Positions 53,991-63,302 of a stretch of DNA of 64,000 bases are shown piece by piece. The translations under genes and the position numbers were made by a program. Below the pieces are notes generated by a model. It saw only the letters and a list, made by a program, of their open reading frames with translations. It did not search any database and was not told the DNA's origin. The DNA comes from CALDUY01 sp046350255 (lineage in GTDB: Bacteria; Planctomycetota; Planctomycetia; Gemmatales; Gemmataceae), in the NCBI GenBank assembly GCA_046350255.1, contig JAXMAV010000023.1, forward strand, positions 90,825-154,824, read 5' to 3'. The stretch's first letter is position 1, and every line of letters starts with the position of its first letter.

Positions 53991-54632
53991 TTAGAGGCCG
54001 ACGTAGGGGTTGGTGCGCTTCTCGTGGCTGATGGTGGTGACCGGGCCATGACCGGGGTAGACGATGGCGGAATCGGGCAGGTCGAACAGTTTCTCGCGAA
54101 TGCCGTCGAGTAGCTGCGACTCGCTACCGCCGGGGAAGTCGAAACGGCCGATGCTGCCGCGGAAGAGGACATCGCCGCCCAGCACGCGGACAGGATCGCC
54201 GCGATGGATGAAGACGATGTGGCCCGGAGAATGCCCCGGGATGTGGCGCACTTCCAGAGAGATGCCAGCGTAGTCGAGATGATCGCCCTCGCTGACTGTG
54301 CGATCGGCGGGGGGGCTGACGATGGGAGCGCCGAAGACGGCGCTGAGGTTGAGCCAGGCATCGGTCAGCATCTCGGCCTCGCTCTCGCCGATGACCAGGG
54401 GCGCGGCGGGAAAGGCGCCTTTCAGCGCGGCGTTGCCGCCGATGTGGTCGGCGTGGCCATGTGTGTTGAGGATGGCAGCAGGTGTCAGGCCATATTCGCG
54501 CAGGAAGTCGAGGATGAGGTCGGGTTCGAGGCCGGGGTCCACCACCAGGGCGTCGTGGCGGCCTTCGTGCCAGACGATGTAGGTGTTCTGATCGAACGGT
54601 TGCGAGACGATGGTGTGAATCTGCAGCGTCAT
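53991..54632 (-). CDS. Metallo-beta-lactamase-fold hydrolase (glyoxalase II-like)
   Basis: 213 residues. Zinc motif THGHADHIGG (HxHxDH, about residues 58-63), HIPGHSPGH for the third His and the Asp in VLGGDVLFRGSIGR, with the final His in VYPGHGPVTT. This is the glyoxalase II subgroup, usually thioester hydrolases or persulfide dioxygenases; I cannot tell which from the sequence. Cytoplasmic. Confidence 0.9.
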   Translation of the reverse strand: MTLQIHTIVSQPFDQNTYIVWHEGRHDALVVDPGLEPDLILDFLREYGLTPAAILNTHGHADHIGGNAALKGAFPAAPLVIGESEAEMLTDAWLNLSAVFGAPIVSPPADRTVSEGDHLDYAGISLEVRHIPGHSPGHIVFIHRGDPVRVLGGDVLFRGSIGRFDFPGGSESQLLDGIREKLFDLPDSAIVYPGHGPVTTISHEKRTNPYVGL

Positions 54633-55059
54633 GGCAGGGGGAACCAGGGCCAGGGTGGCCGCGGAGCGAGGCTCCGGGAAAACAGGGCGAGCGCGACAGC
54701 CCTAGCTTATCAGAATCGTCGGCCGGATCTGCCGAGGATTCTTCCAGGGGAGACGAGCCGGGGGGCCTCAGCGTAGGGAGGGGAGCGCTTCTTTCTCGGC
54801 GCAGATACGATGGGTTGAGAGGGAGGACTGGGCAGCGGCGGGAAACGGCATATAAAACGGTGGACCGAAGGCAGCCCCGGAGGTGCGGCCGACGCCGGGA
54901 ATGGATCCGTGACTCGCTCCCCCGCGAGCAGGGGTTCCCCGACCATGCGGTGTCGCTCCGGGCCCTGGGGACGGCAGGCCATAGGCCTGGTCCGTGACGG
55001 GCCGGCCGGGCTGGCGACTGCCCCCTGCACTCGGGGGCCACGACGGAGGGGAACCCCGG
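54633..55059. other. 427-base gap with promoter-like hexamer and hairpins
   Basis: No convincing protein gene. A TATAAA hexamer (54851-54856) in the middle could be a -10 for the DUF4259 gene. Downstream are several self-complementary stretches (for example ctcgc...gcgag near 54912-54928 and aggccataggcct near 54977). The region may be a structured 5' leader or contain a small RNA, but I do not recognise a known RNA family. Confidence 0.35.
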
Positions 55060-55425
55060 ATGAGCGACTGGACGGAAGACAACTTCGGCAACGACGGCGC
55101 CCGCGACTACCTGGCGATGATGACCGCCAAGCTGGTCGCCACCATTCGGGAAGTGATCGGCGACGACGAACGGATTGTCCCCGACGAGGACGGCGAAAGC
55201 TTGCTCATGCCCTCGGTCGAGATCCTGGCCCTGCTGTGCGAGCGCTGCGGGGCGGCGCCGCCGCGGCCTGCCACGGTCAAGCAATGGCGCGAGAAATACC
55301 TGGCCGCGTTCGACGCCGGCATCGATCGCATGAAACCCGCACCGGGTTTCAAGGTGGCCCGCCGCCGCCTGATCGAGAACACCTTCCGCTGGCTGGAGAG
55401 CCTGGCCGAGAGTTATTATCAGTGA
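55060..55425 (+). CDS. DUF4259-like protein
   Basis: 121 residues, starting MSDWTEDNFGNDGARDYLA, like the DUF4259 N-terminus (FxNDxAxDYL). Acidic in the first half, helical throughout, cytoplasmic. Function unknown in this family. Start ATG 55060 chosen; the frame opens 66 bases earlier but the extension is Gly/Arg-rich. GGAGGGG lies about ten bases before the ATG. Confidence 0.75.
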   Translation: MSDWTEDNFGNDGARDYLAMMTAKLVATIREVIGDDERIVPDEDGESLLMPSVEILALLCERCGAAPPRPATVKQWREKYLAAFDAGIDRMKPAPGFKVARRRLIENTFRWLESLAESYYQ

Positions 55426-55488
55426 TGGGCCGAGGACGCGCCACAGCACGGTCCCTGCCCCTCTCGCTGGACCCACAGGTCTGATCCC

Positions 55489-55863
55489 ATGCCCTCCCTG
55501 CACCCGTTAATGATGGCAGCCGGCTCCCTCCTGTTGGTGGTGAGCCTTATGGTGCTGGCGGTGCGGCTGCTGGGGTCGGCGTTCCGCTACTCGTTCGAGA
55601 TCGAGGACCTCAACCGGGAGATCGCTGACCTGGAGCAGCGACTGGTGGACCTGGAGGCGACGCCCGCCGTGCATTCGTGGATGACGCCGGTCACCCGGTG
55701 GCGCATGCGGACCCGGCTGGGCGAGCTACGCCGGCGGCGCGTCCATCTGCTGGAATCGTGGAGCAAACGGCAGCAGCGGAAGCAGGCGATTTGCCCGCCA
55801 GGGACCCAGCCGCCGCGCTCGACCGCCATTCGTCCCGATTATCCAGAGCGGCCCTCGCACTGA
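55489..55863 (+). CDS. Small membrane protein with coiled coil
   Basis: 124 residues: a membrane helix (about 8-30, AAGSLLLVVSLMVLAVRLLG), a coiled coil (IEDLNREIADLEQRLVDLEA) and a basic C-terminus. No recognised family. Resembles DivIC/FtsL-type topology only in outline. Its end overlaps the receiver-domain gene on the other strand by 25 bases. Confidence 0.65.
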   Translation: MPSLHPLMMAAGSLLLVVSLMVLAVRLLGSAFRYSFEIEDLNREIADLEQRLVDLEATPAVHSWMTPVTRWRMRTRLGELRRRRVHLLESWSKRQQRKQAICPPGTQPPRSTAIRPDYPERPSH

Positions 55864-56225
55864 GGTTGCAGCCAGACCGGCAGCGCCTGGGCTAGCTCAT
55901 CCACGAACTTGCTGCGCGGCCAGACGGGATCACAGCCGGCCAGGCGGGCGGCGCGCAGGGTTTCGACCTCGACGTGCGAGCCATATCCGACGATGCGCGC
56001 CACCCCATGTTGGCGCAGCTGCTCGACGAGCGTGGGAAGATCCATCCCCGAAAAGTGCAGATCGAGAATGACGCAGACGGGAGCCAGCTGAGCGGCGCGG
56101 TCGAGCAGGGTCGGCAGGGTGCGGACCGATTGCACGCCCAGCCCCAGGGCCGTGGCGGTCCCGGTGACCCGGCTGGTGAAGATGAGATCGTCGCAGAGGT
56201 GCAGCCCTTGAATCTTCGCGGACAT
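55839..56225 (-). CDS. Receiver-like (CheY-type) domain protein
   Basis: 128 residues, a lone receiver-like domain. Acidic pair LCDDLIF near the N-terminus, likely phospho-acceptor Asp in ILDLHFSGMDLP, and a Lys in PRSKFV near the end. No output domain, so it may act through protein contacts. The usual Thr/Ser switch residue is not obvious, so this may be an atypical receiver. 11 bases downstream of a Nudix gene, co-directional. Confidence 0.7.
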   Translation of the reverse strand: MSAKIQGLHLCDDLIFTSRVTGTATALGLGVQSVRTLPTLLDRAAQLAPVCVILDLHFSGMDLPTLVEQLRQHGVARIVGYGSHVEVETLRAARLAGCDPVWPRSKFVDELAQALPVWLQPQCEGRSG

Positions 56226-56236
56226 GATCGCTCTCC

Positions 56237-56815
56237 TTACTCGATTTTGCCGCGCTGCAGGAGGAACCAGAACACCAGCCAGGCCTTGACGTCCAGATGC
56301 ACATCGGTGGCGGAGCAGATGCGGGCCAGGTCGGCCTGGTCGAGCAGGAGGACCTCGATATCCTCGCTGGCCTCGGGGCTGGGGTGATGGTCCGGCCCGC
56401 CGTGCACTTCCACGAAGGCCATGGCGGCCGCTTCGTCGGTCATGCCGCTGGAGGACAGCAAGGGTGGCGAGATGCTGTCGATCCGGACCAGCTCCAGGCC
56501 GGTTTCTTCGAGCAATTCGCGGCGGATGGCCTCCTCGATCGGTTCGCCTTCCTCGATGAGGCCGGCAGGAAGACCGATGACATAATCGCCGACCGGCACG
56601 CGAAACTCGCGGACGGCGACGAGACGCGGTTCCTCGCCCGGGTTGCGCAATATGGGCACAATCACCACGGCGTCGTTACCGCGGTGCTGGTGCGGCTCGG
56701 CCTTGCGCGAGGCGAAGACCCAGCGCCCGACATGGCCATTGTGCTCGAAGTCGGCCGCGAAGAGGTTGAGCCAGCGTTCGTCGGTCAGCTTGCTCAGCCG
56801 AGTGATATTCATCAT
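56237..56815 (-). CDS. Nudix hydrolase
   Basis: 192 residues with a Nudix box: GLIEEGEPIEEAIRRELLEETGL (about 80-102). N-terminal LSKLTDERWLNLFAADFEHNG and VGRWVFASRKA are like those of ADP-ribose-type or NDP-sugar pyrophosphatases. Two adjacent ATG codons are possible starts. It lies between the PII gene (20 bases upstream) and the receiver gene, all co-directional. Confidence 0.88.
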   Translation of the reverse strand: MMNITRLSKLTDERWLNLFAADFEHNGHVGRWVFASRKAEPHQHRGNDAVVIVPILRNPGEEPRLVAVREFRVPVGDYVIGLPAGLIEEGEPIEEAIRRELLEETGLELVRIDSISPPLLSSSGMTDEAAAMAFVEVHGGPDHHPSPEASEDIEVLLLDQADLARICSATDVHLDVKAWLVFWFLLQRGKIE

Positions 56816-56834
56816 GAGCAGAGATCTCTGGGGG

Positions 56835-57182
56835 TCAGATGGCCTCGGGGCCGCGCTCGCCGGTGCGGATGCGGATGCAATCCTCCAGCGGCAGGATGAA
56901 GATCTTGCCGTCGCCGATGCGTCCCTCGGGCCCGGTCCGGCCGGCCTCCATGATGGCGTTGACGGTCGGCTCGACGAAGTCCTCGTTGACGGCGATTTGT
57001 AGCTGGACCTTGCGCAGCAGGTTGACGGTCAGTTCGTGGCCACGGTAGGTTTCGGTCTGGCCCTTCTGCCGACCGAAGCCCTGCACGTCGATGACGGTGA
57101 GGCGAAACACCTCGACCTTGTTGAGCGCTTCCTTGACCGCCTCGAGCCTGGCCGGCTGGATGATGGCGAGAATCAATTTCAT
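56835..57182 (-). CDS. glnB: PII nitrogen regulatory protein
   Basis: 115 residues. Conserved PII features: MKLILAIIQPARLEAVKEAL, the T-loop GFGRQKGQTETYRGHELTVNLLRK with the uridylylation-site Tyr in TYRG, and GRIGDGKIFILPLEDCIRIRTGERG in the C-terminal half. Binds ATP/ADP and 2-oxoglutarate and signals nitrogen status. No amtB or glnA nearby, so its usual targets are elsewhere; GlnB and GlnK cannot be told apart from the sequence alone. First gene of a minus-strand cluster. Confidence 0.94.
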   Translation of the reverse strand: MKLILAIIQPARLEAVKEALNKVEVFRLTVIDVQGFGRQKGQTETYRGHELTVNLLRKVQLQIAVNEDFVEPTVNAIMEAGRTGPEGRIGDGKIFILPLEDCIRIRTGERGPEAI

Positions 57183-57407
57183 CGCGGAACTCTCCTTGCA
57201 TCATGGTATGCCGACGAGAGGAGGGCGTCCGGGGACGGAATCCGACCCAGGGAATTGCGTTGCCATCGATTCTCGGGCACAATAGGCCCTGGATTCGCCC
57301 CGACTCAACCACCCCCGGCCCCGGAGAGTGATCCCCACCTCCCTGGCCATTGTATCCCAGCCAGGTTACTCCGTTTCTGGGGCGATCATCAAGGACGAAG
57401 GCGACTC

Positions 57408-60400
57408 ATGGCGGTGAATCAGTCCTGCGAGGTAGGACACACCTGGACGGACGCCAGCACGAGCCTCTGCCCGATCTGCGGGCGGCCGGTGCAGGTGGCC
57501 ACGGTCAACCTGCGCATGCGCTCCCTCGTGCAGGAGCAATCAGCCCTGACGCTGCCCGCGTCGCCGTTCACTGGTGTGGCCCGGACCCCGCCGGAGATCC
57601 CCGGCTACCAGATCGTAGGCGAACTCGGACGCGGTGGGATGGGAGTGGTCTACCAGGCCATCCAGACAGCGTTGCGGCGGTCGGTTGCCATCAAGACGAT
57701 TTTCACCTTTCCAGGGAGCGACCTGGACCTGGTGCAGCGGCTGCGCGGCGAGGCGCAGGCCATCGCCGACATTCCCCATCCGAATATCATCGAGGTCTAC
57801 GAGGTCGGCGTTTGCCCCGTGGGGCCGTTCCTGGTGATGGAGTATGCTGCGGGAGGCAGCCTGTTGCAGCGAATGGAGGGCAAGCCGCTGCCGCCGCGCC
57901 TGGCGGCCAGCTTGCTGCGGACGACGGCGCGGGCGGTGCAGGCGGCCCACGATCAGGGGATCGTCCACCGCGATCTGAAGCCGGGGAATGTGCTGCTGAT
58001 GGAAGGGCCGCACGTCTCGCTCGAGCGCGCCACTGTGAAGGTCAGCGATTTTGGCCTGGCTCGCCGGATCGACGACACCGCCGGGCTGACGTTGTCAGGC
58101 CAGGTACTCGGCACGCCCGGCTACATGTCGCCCGAACAGGCGCGCAACCCCGCCAGCGGCATCGGCCCGGCTAGCGACGTCTACTCGCTGGGCGTGCTGC
58201 TGTACGAGACGCTGACCGGGCGTCCGCCCTTCCAGGGTTCCTCGGCGCTGGAGACGGTCCACCTGATGCTATCGCGCGACCCGCTGCCGCCCTCGCGCCT
58301 GCGTCGCCAGCTGCCGCGCGATCTGGAGATGATCTGCCTGCGCTGCCTGCAGCGCGATCCGACGACGCGCTACGCCACCGCGGCCGAGCTGGCCGACGAT
58401 CTCGATCGGTTCCTGAGCAACCGTCCGGTGCGGGCGCGGGCCACACCACTGTGGGAGCAGGTGTGGAAATGGAGCGTGCGGCAGCCGGTCACCGCCAGCC
58501 TGGCGGTGGGGTCGCTGGTGGCGGTGGTGCTGGGGTTCGTGCTGGTCACCTGGCTGTGGCTGCAGGCCGTGGCGGCGCAGCAACGAGGGCAGGCGGCCCA
58601 GGCGCAGGCGGAGAAGGCGGCGCAGGCGGCGGCCGAGGCGCGCTCGGAGGCGCAGCGCACCTCGGCGCATCTGCTGATGGAGCGAGGCTTGCATCTGTGT
58701 CAGGCGGGGAATGTGGACCTGGGGTTGGTGTGCCTGGTGCGCGCCCTGGACATCGCTCCGCGCAGCGATCCAGCGCTGAGCACCTCGCTACGGCTGCAGA
58801 TCGGCTCGTGGAGTCGGCAGCTACACTCGTGGCAGCAATTCGCACGCTTCGACGGGCCAGTGACGCAGGTGGCCTACAGTGTAAATGGTACCCACCTGGC
58901 CTGCATCGCCGGGTTGCACGCCAGTGTGCGCGAGGCGGAGACGATGCGGCCCACCGGAGCCGAGGTGGTTCTGCCAGGGCCAGCGCTGCAGCTGATGGGG
59001 ACGGCGACGGGGCTGCTGGCTGTCACACGAGTCCACGACCGGCTGCGGGTGATCAACCTGCAAACGCGCCACACCGTGGGGCCCGACGTGGTAGCCCCTC
59101 AAGCCAGCGGAGCCGCGCTTTCTTCCGATGGCGCGTTACTGCTGGTCGGCGGTGCAGATGGGACGGTGCGCCTTTACCGGGTGGCCACGGGTGAGGGGAT
59201 GGGACCGACCTGGCAGCAACCGGGTGCGGTGAGTGCGACGGCGCTCAGTCCCGATGGGTACCTGGCCGCAACTGCGGGGCCACAGGGGCTGGTGCGCGTG
59301 TGGGATCTGAAGCGAGGTGTCCTGCTGAAGGAGCTGCGCGAGCACACCCAGCCGGTGGTGGCGCTCACATTCAATGCGGATGGATCGTTGCTGGCCTCCG
59401 GCGGGGAAGACAACCGCATCAACATCTGGGAGAGTCGCAGCGGCACGCCGCGCTTCACTCTCCACGGACATCAGCAAGACGTGGTGGCGCTGGCCTTCCA
59501 TCCCCGGGAGCCGTTGCTGGCCAGCGGCGACGAGCAATCTCATGTCCGGGTCTGGAACGTGGACACGGGCGAGCTACTCGGGGCGCCATTGCGCCATGCG
59601 GGGCGGGTGCGCGGGCTGTCGTTTTCGCCTGAAGGACGCAGCCTGGCCAGTGTCAGTGACGACCACTCGTTGCGGACGTGGCGGCTGGCGCAACGCTCGG
59701 CCGAGTTGCGGTCGTTCAGTCACACACATCCAGTGCGTACGTTGGCAGTCACGCCGGATGGCAAGGCCCTGCTGGTGGCCACGGCAGGCAACGAGCTGCG
59801 CCGCATCGAGCGCGCCACGGGCCGCGTGACCAGGGTGTCGGTGGGCGATACGGTGGTGAACCTGGCGTGCTGCCCGGATGGCAAGCAGTTCGTGGCGGGG
59901 GGACACACCGGCATGGTGCGCATGGGCGACGTGGTGACCCTCGCCTGGATGGGGCAGCCCTGGCAGCAAGCCCGGCCGGTGCTGGCGGTCGCTCTGAGCC
60001 CGGACCGACGCTGGATCGCCACGGGCGGCGACGATGGTGATCACGTCATCCGGTTGCTCGATCGAGCCAGCGGCGAGGTGCGGCACACCTTGCACGGCCA
60101 CACCCGGAAGATCGTCTCGCTGGCGTTCAGTCCGGACAGCCGGTGGTTGCTGAGTGGGTCGTGGGACAATACCGCGCAGCTGTGGAATTGCGAGACGGGC
60201 CAGCGGGTCGGAGAGCCGATGCAGCATCAGGACCTGGTCCAGGATGTGAACTTTTCGCCCGATGGGCTGGGGATGTTCACCAGTGGCGACGACGCCGTGA
60301 CGCGCGCCTGGAGCGTGCCCGACGGGCGGTCGCGGGGTGAGCCGTTTCGCCACGGCGGGAAGGTGCAGGCGGCGGCGTTCAGTCCCGACGGGCTGCTGTT

Positions 60401-60725
60401 CGCCACGGGCCTGAAGAACGGGCAGGTGCACCTGTGGGATGCGCGCACGCTGCAGACATTGGGCCCGCCGATCCTCCATGCAGGCGAGGTGCATGGGCTG
60501 GCCTTCGCCCCGGAGGGCCGGGTGTTGTACACGTCCAGCTGGGACCACACGGTGAAGGAGTGGGGCCTACCGCAACCGCGCTTCGAACCGGTGGCACACC
60601 TGCGAGGGTGGATCGAGGTCCAAACGGGGCTGAAAATCGGCGAGGAGCCAACGCACACCTCCTCGCTGACCCCCGAGCAGTGGTTTGACCAGGCCCGGCA
60701 GCTTCAGGCAGCCGGCGTGCGGTGA
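57408..60725 (+). CDS. Membrane Ser/Thr protein kinase with WD40 repeats
   Basis: 1105 residues. N-terminal Cys/His cluster (C6-x3-H10, C21-x2-C24), Pkn-type kinase domain with ELGRGGMGVVYQA (about 70), VAIKT, HRDLKPGNVL (about 186) and DFGLA, then a single membrane helix (about 362-385), a coiled coil rich in Ala/Gln and 10-12 WD40 repeats to the C-terminus. The WD40 part is outside if the kinase is cytoplasmic. This architecture is common in planctomycetes. It may sense envelope conditions; targets are unknown. Confidence 0.9.
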   Translation: MAVNQSCEVGHTWTDASTSLCPICGRPVQVATVNLRMRSLVQEQSALTLPASPFTGVARTPPEIPGYQIVGELGRGGMGVVYQAIQTALRRSVAIKTIFTFPGSDLDLVQRLRGEAQAIADIPHPNIIEVYEVGVCPVGPFLVMEYAAGGSLLQRMEGKPLPPRLAASLLRTTARAVQAAHDQGIVHRDLKPGNVLLMEGPHVSLERATVKVSDFGLARRIDDTAGLTLSGQVLGTPGYMSPEQARNPASGIGPASDVYSLGVLLYETLTGRPPFQGSSALETVHLMLSRDPLPPSRLRRQLPRDLEMICLRCLQRDPTTRYATAAELADDLDRFLSNRPVRARATPLWEQVWKWSVRQPVTASLAVGSLVAVVLGFVLVTWLWLQAVAAQQRGQAAQAQAEKAAQAAAEARSEAQRTSAHLLMERGLHLCQAGNVDLGLVCLVRALDIAPRSDPALSTSLRLQIGSWSRQLHSWQQFARFDGPVTQVAYSVNGTHLACIAGLHASVREAETMRPTGAEVVLPGPALQLMGTATGLLAVTRVHDRLRVINLQTRHTVGPDVVAPQASGAALSSDGALLLVGGADGTVRLYRVATGEGMGPTWQQPGAVSATALSPDGYLAATAGPQGLVRVWDLKRGVLLKELREHTQPVVALTFNADGSLLASGGEDNRINIWESRSGTPRFTLHGHQQDVVALAFHPREPLLASGDEQSHVRVWNVDTGELLGAPLRHAGRVRGLSFSPEGRSLASVSDDHSLRTWRLAQRSAELRSFSHTHPVRTLAVTPDGKALLVATAGNELRRIERATGRVTRVSVGDTVVNLACCPDGKQFVAGGHTGMVRMGDVVTLAWMGQPWQQARPVLAVALSPDRRWIATGGDDGDHVIRLLDRASGEVRHTLHGHTRKIVSLAFSPDSRWLLSGSWDNTAQLWNCETGQRVGEPMQHQDLVQDVNFSPDGLGMFTSGDDAVTRAWSVPDGRSRGEPFRHGGKVQAAAFSPDGLLFATGLKNGQVHLWDARTLQTLGPPILHAGEVHGLAFAPEGRVLYTSSWDHTVKEWGLPQPRFEPVAHLRGWIEVQTGLKIGEEPTHTSSLTPEQWFDQARQLQAAGVR

Positions 60726-60794
60726 ACGCGCAGATGGCTTGAGGATGCCCATCGCGAACCGGATGCGCCTCAAGTCGTTCCTGGGTTCGCGCCG

Positions 60795-61676
60795 ATGATG
60801 GAGGAGAGGTATCCCCTGTCGTCGCAGGATGCGCGCATGGCCTTGCCGCGAATCCCTGGTTTTCTTCTTCTGCAGTCGCTCGGCGGCGGTCCGATGACGG
60901 CTGTCTACGAGGCGCGCGAGCAGACCACCGGGGCACCCTGCGCCATCAAGGTGCTTCGCGACGAGTGGGAAGATCAGCTTACCGGGGTAAAGTTGCTCCA
61001 GCGCGAGGCTCGGGCCGGGCTGGTGGTGCAGCATCCCCATCTCGTCCGGGTGACGCACGCCCATGTGCTCCACGCGCCGTACTTCCTGGTGATGGATCTG
61101 CTCGCGGGGGAATCGTTGCGCCGTCGCTTGCAACGCGATTACAGCCTGCCCGTCGCCGACGCCATCTGGATCGCCCGGCAAACCGCCGAGGCGCTGGCGG
61201 CACTGCACCAGGCCGGCTTCCTGCACGGCGACATCAAGCCCGACAATGTCCGCCTCGTCGAGAGTGGCCGCGCCCTGCTGACCGACCTGGGGTTTGCTCA
61301 TCGCCCCGGCGAGAACGCCTCGTTCCTGCGCGCCGGCTACGTTCTGGGCACGGCCAATTACCTGGCCCCGGAGTTGTGCGGCGACACGCCCACCGAGGAT
61401 TTTTCGAGCGATCTCTTTAGCCTGGGTGTGATGCTCTTCGAGATGCTGACGGGGCGTCTGCCTTATCCGCCGGGCTCGTTGCGGCAGACCTTCCGCCGGC
61501 ATCGCTGCGATCCACCGGCCCGCCTGACCGGCCCGTTCCCACCCGTGCTCGTGCAACTGGTCGAGCGCTTGCTCGCCCATCGCGCTGCTGATCGCCCCCG
61601 GGCTCTCAGCGTGGTGCAACAGTTGGTCAGTGCCGAGATTCAGGCCTTGCGCCTGGGCACGCGTCGAGCAGCGTGA
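60795..61676 (+). CDS. Ser/Thr protein kinase (atypical catalytic motifs)
   Basis: 293 residues, kinase fold only. The glycine loop reads SLGGGPMTAVYEA, the ATP-Lys is in CAIKVLRDE, the catalytic loop is HGDIKPDNVRL (HGD rather than HRD) and the DFG motif is DLGFA (DLG). The APE-like APELCGD and DLFSLGVMLFEMLTGRLPY are present. Likely active with variant motifs, as in several bacterial kinases. The start is uncertain among ATG codons at 60795, 60798 and 60837. Co-directional with the upstream kinase, 69 bases apart. Confidence 0.85.
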   Translation: MMEERYPLSSQDARMALPRIPGFLLLQSLGGGPMTAVYEAREQTTGAPCAIKVLRDEWEDQLTGVKLLQREARAGLVVQHPHLVRVTHAHVLHAPYFLVMDLLAGESLRRRLQRDYSLPVADAIWIARQTAEALAALHQAGFLHGDIKPDNVRLVESGRALLTDLGFAHRPGENASFLRAGYVLGTANYLAPELCGDTPTEDFSSDLFSLGVMLFEMLTGRLPYPPGSLRQTFRRHRCDPPARLTGPFPPVLVQLVERLLAHRAADRPRALSVVQQLVSAEIQALRLGTRRAA

Positions 61677-61680
61677 GCGG

Positions 61681-62193
61681 TCAGCTCAGGCCGCCGTCGT
61701 CCTGCAGGTCCTTCTCGGTGTACAGGGTGAACCCCATGCGGATGAGCGTCCGGCTGGCGGTTTCGTGATCCTCGACGTGGAGCGCCAGCGCCGAGTGACC
61801 CTGCGGTCCGACCATGAGCGGGTAGGCATAGTGAATGGAGATCTCGGCCCCCAGCAGCGCCTTGCAGATCTGCACCAGGGGCTGATCGCCCTGGGGGAGC
61901 CCCACCACCAGCAGGTCGCTCTCGGTGCAGGGCAGGCCATGTCGGTCGAAGATCTCGCGGGCTCGCTCCGGATCGCTCAGCACCATGCGGATGATGGCGC
62001 AGTCGGCTGAATCGACCACGGTGAGCGACACAATGCGGATGTCGGTCGCCTCGAACCGTCGGACGACGCCCAGCAGGTTGCCGACGCGGTTCTCGACGAA
62101 GACGTTGAACTGCCGCACGCTGGGATAATCGCGTCCGCGTGCAGTGTCGAAATCGACGCTCGAACCGTTCCCTTCATCCTGACCGTGGCTCAT
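61681..62193 (-). CDS. ACT-domain protein, acetolactate-synthase-regulatory-like
   Basis: 170 residues with two ACT-like domains: FNVFVENRVGNLLGVVRRFEATDIRIVSLTVVDSADCAIIRM in the first half (ilvN-like VENRPG) and ISIHYAYPLMVGPQGHSALALHVEDHETASRTL in the second. ACT domains bind amino acids for allosteric control. No ilvB or ilvH companion is present, so it may be a standalone amino-acid sensor rather than an acetolactate synthase subunit. Confidence 0.75.
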   Translation of the reverse strand: MSHGQDEGNGSSVDFDTARGRDYPSVRQFNVFVENRVGNLLGVVRRFEATDIRIVSLTVVDSADCAIIRMVLSDPERAREIFDRHGLPCTESDLLVVGLPQGDQPLVQICKALLGAEISIHYAYPLMVGPQGHSALALHVEDHETASRTLIRMGFTLYTEKDLQDDGGLS

Positions 62194-62317
62194 GCCTGGC
62201 TCCGTGGAGATGATTCCGCGGACAGTCTACGCCAGGGGCAAGGTCGGCGTCAATTCAGCTTGGGCGGCCAAGGCCGTCGCTTCTAACCGGAAGCGACGGC
62301 GGCCGAAATCTGCGAGA

Positions 62318-62923
62318 TTAGCTCCGGGCCGCGAGCAGCTGCTTGATGCGCGCCTCGAGAACCGCCGCGCCATCCTTGCTGGCGCCCACCTTCACCAGCG
62401 ACACCTTGCCCGTGCGGTCGATGAGCACCGCCGTGGGGATGCCGCGCACCTTGTAATCGGTGAACACGCTTCTGCCAACCACCTGGATGCGGTACGGCAG
62501 CTTGTGGTGCTTGACGAACTTCTCGAGCATCGTCTGCTCTTCTTCCTTCGTCAACGGCTTCTCGGCCTTCTGGAGCTTCCCCTCATCGAAGTTGTACCGC
62601 TGGTAGTAGGTCGTCAGCCCCACCACCTCCAGGCCATCCTTGTTGTACTTCTTGTGCAGCTCGGTCAGCGTCGGGAACACCGCGCGGCAGGGACCACACC
62701 ACACCGCCCAGAAGTCCACCAGCACCACCTTGCCCCGCAACTTCTCCAGCGAGGCCTTCTCGCCGTTCAGGGCAAACTCGGGGGAGAAATCCGGCGCGTC
62801 CTTGCCTTCCAGCTGGGCTGGGCCTTCCTTGGTTTTGTCCGCCTTCTTCGGCGTCTCGGCCGGAGAGTAAGAGGCTGTCAGGACCAGGGCCACGGCCAGG
62901 GCCATCGTTGTCCAACCGCGCAT
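62318..62923 (-). CDS. Secreted TlpA-like thioredoxin-fold protein
   Basis: 201 residues: signal peptide (MRGWTTMALAVALVLTASYSPA), then a TlpA/ResA-type thioredoxin fold with the redox motif WAVWCGPCRAVFP (about residues 68-73) and the cis-Pro GIPTAVLIDRTG. Reduces disulfides or assists cytochrome c maturation in the periplasm in related proteins. Start ATG 62923 has AGGA about eight bases upstream; the longer open frame lacks the signal peptide at its start. Confidence 0.9.
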   Translation of the reverse strand: MRGWTTMALAVALVLTASYSPAETPKKADKTKEGPAQLEGKDAPDFSPEFALNGEKASLEKLRGKVVLVDFWAVWCGPCRAVFPTLTELHKKYNKDGLEVVGLTTYYQRYNFDEGKLQKAEKPLTKEEEQTMLEKFVKHHKLPYRIQVVGRSVFTDYKVRGIPTAVLIDRTGKVSLVKVGASKDGAAVLEARIKQLLAARS

Positions 62924-63302
62924 GTGTACATCCTCGCCTGGAAATTGTGGATGGGCGGGCTCGATCCCCCCATGGATGACAGTGTCTGGGAGGATGAGCG
63001 CCACCGCAAGGGGGTAGTTCAGAAAAGCACCGCCGGGGAGTTACGCGGCTCGCAGCGGCCCAGGCGACCTTGCCGGTTGGGCGTTTCTCGCCAGGTACGC
63101 CGTTCTCCCTGGGTCGGCCGGTTCGGCTGGGCGAGGCGACCTGTTCGGAATGCGCCGCGCTCTGTCTCGCCTGGATGCCCGGATTCCGACCGCTGGGCTT
63201 GAGAACCGCCCGCAGCTACCCGTACGATCTCAGCGAGCCGTCGGCTGGACCTTCCGCCGACGTGTGTCACCGCCTTGCCGGAACGAGAGCGGGGAACTCA
63301 AC
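62924..63302. other. 379-base divergent intergenic region
   Basis: Separates the divergent thioredoxin and patatin genes and should contain promoters for both. No strong hexamers, repeats or open frames with coding character were seen. Confidence 0.4.

Noticed and set aside
54841..54960. Resemblance to the SRP RNA loop (ggaccgaaggcagcc)
   Set aside because: The match covers only a few bases and the surrounding pairing expected for SRP RNA was not found.
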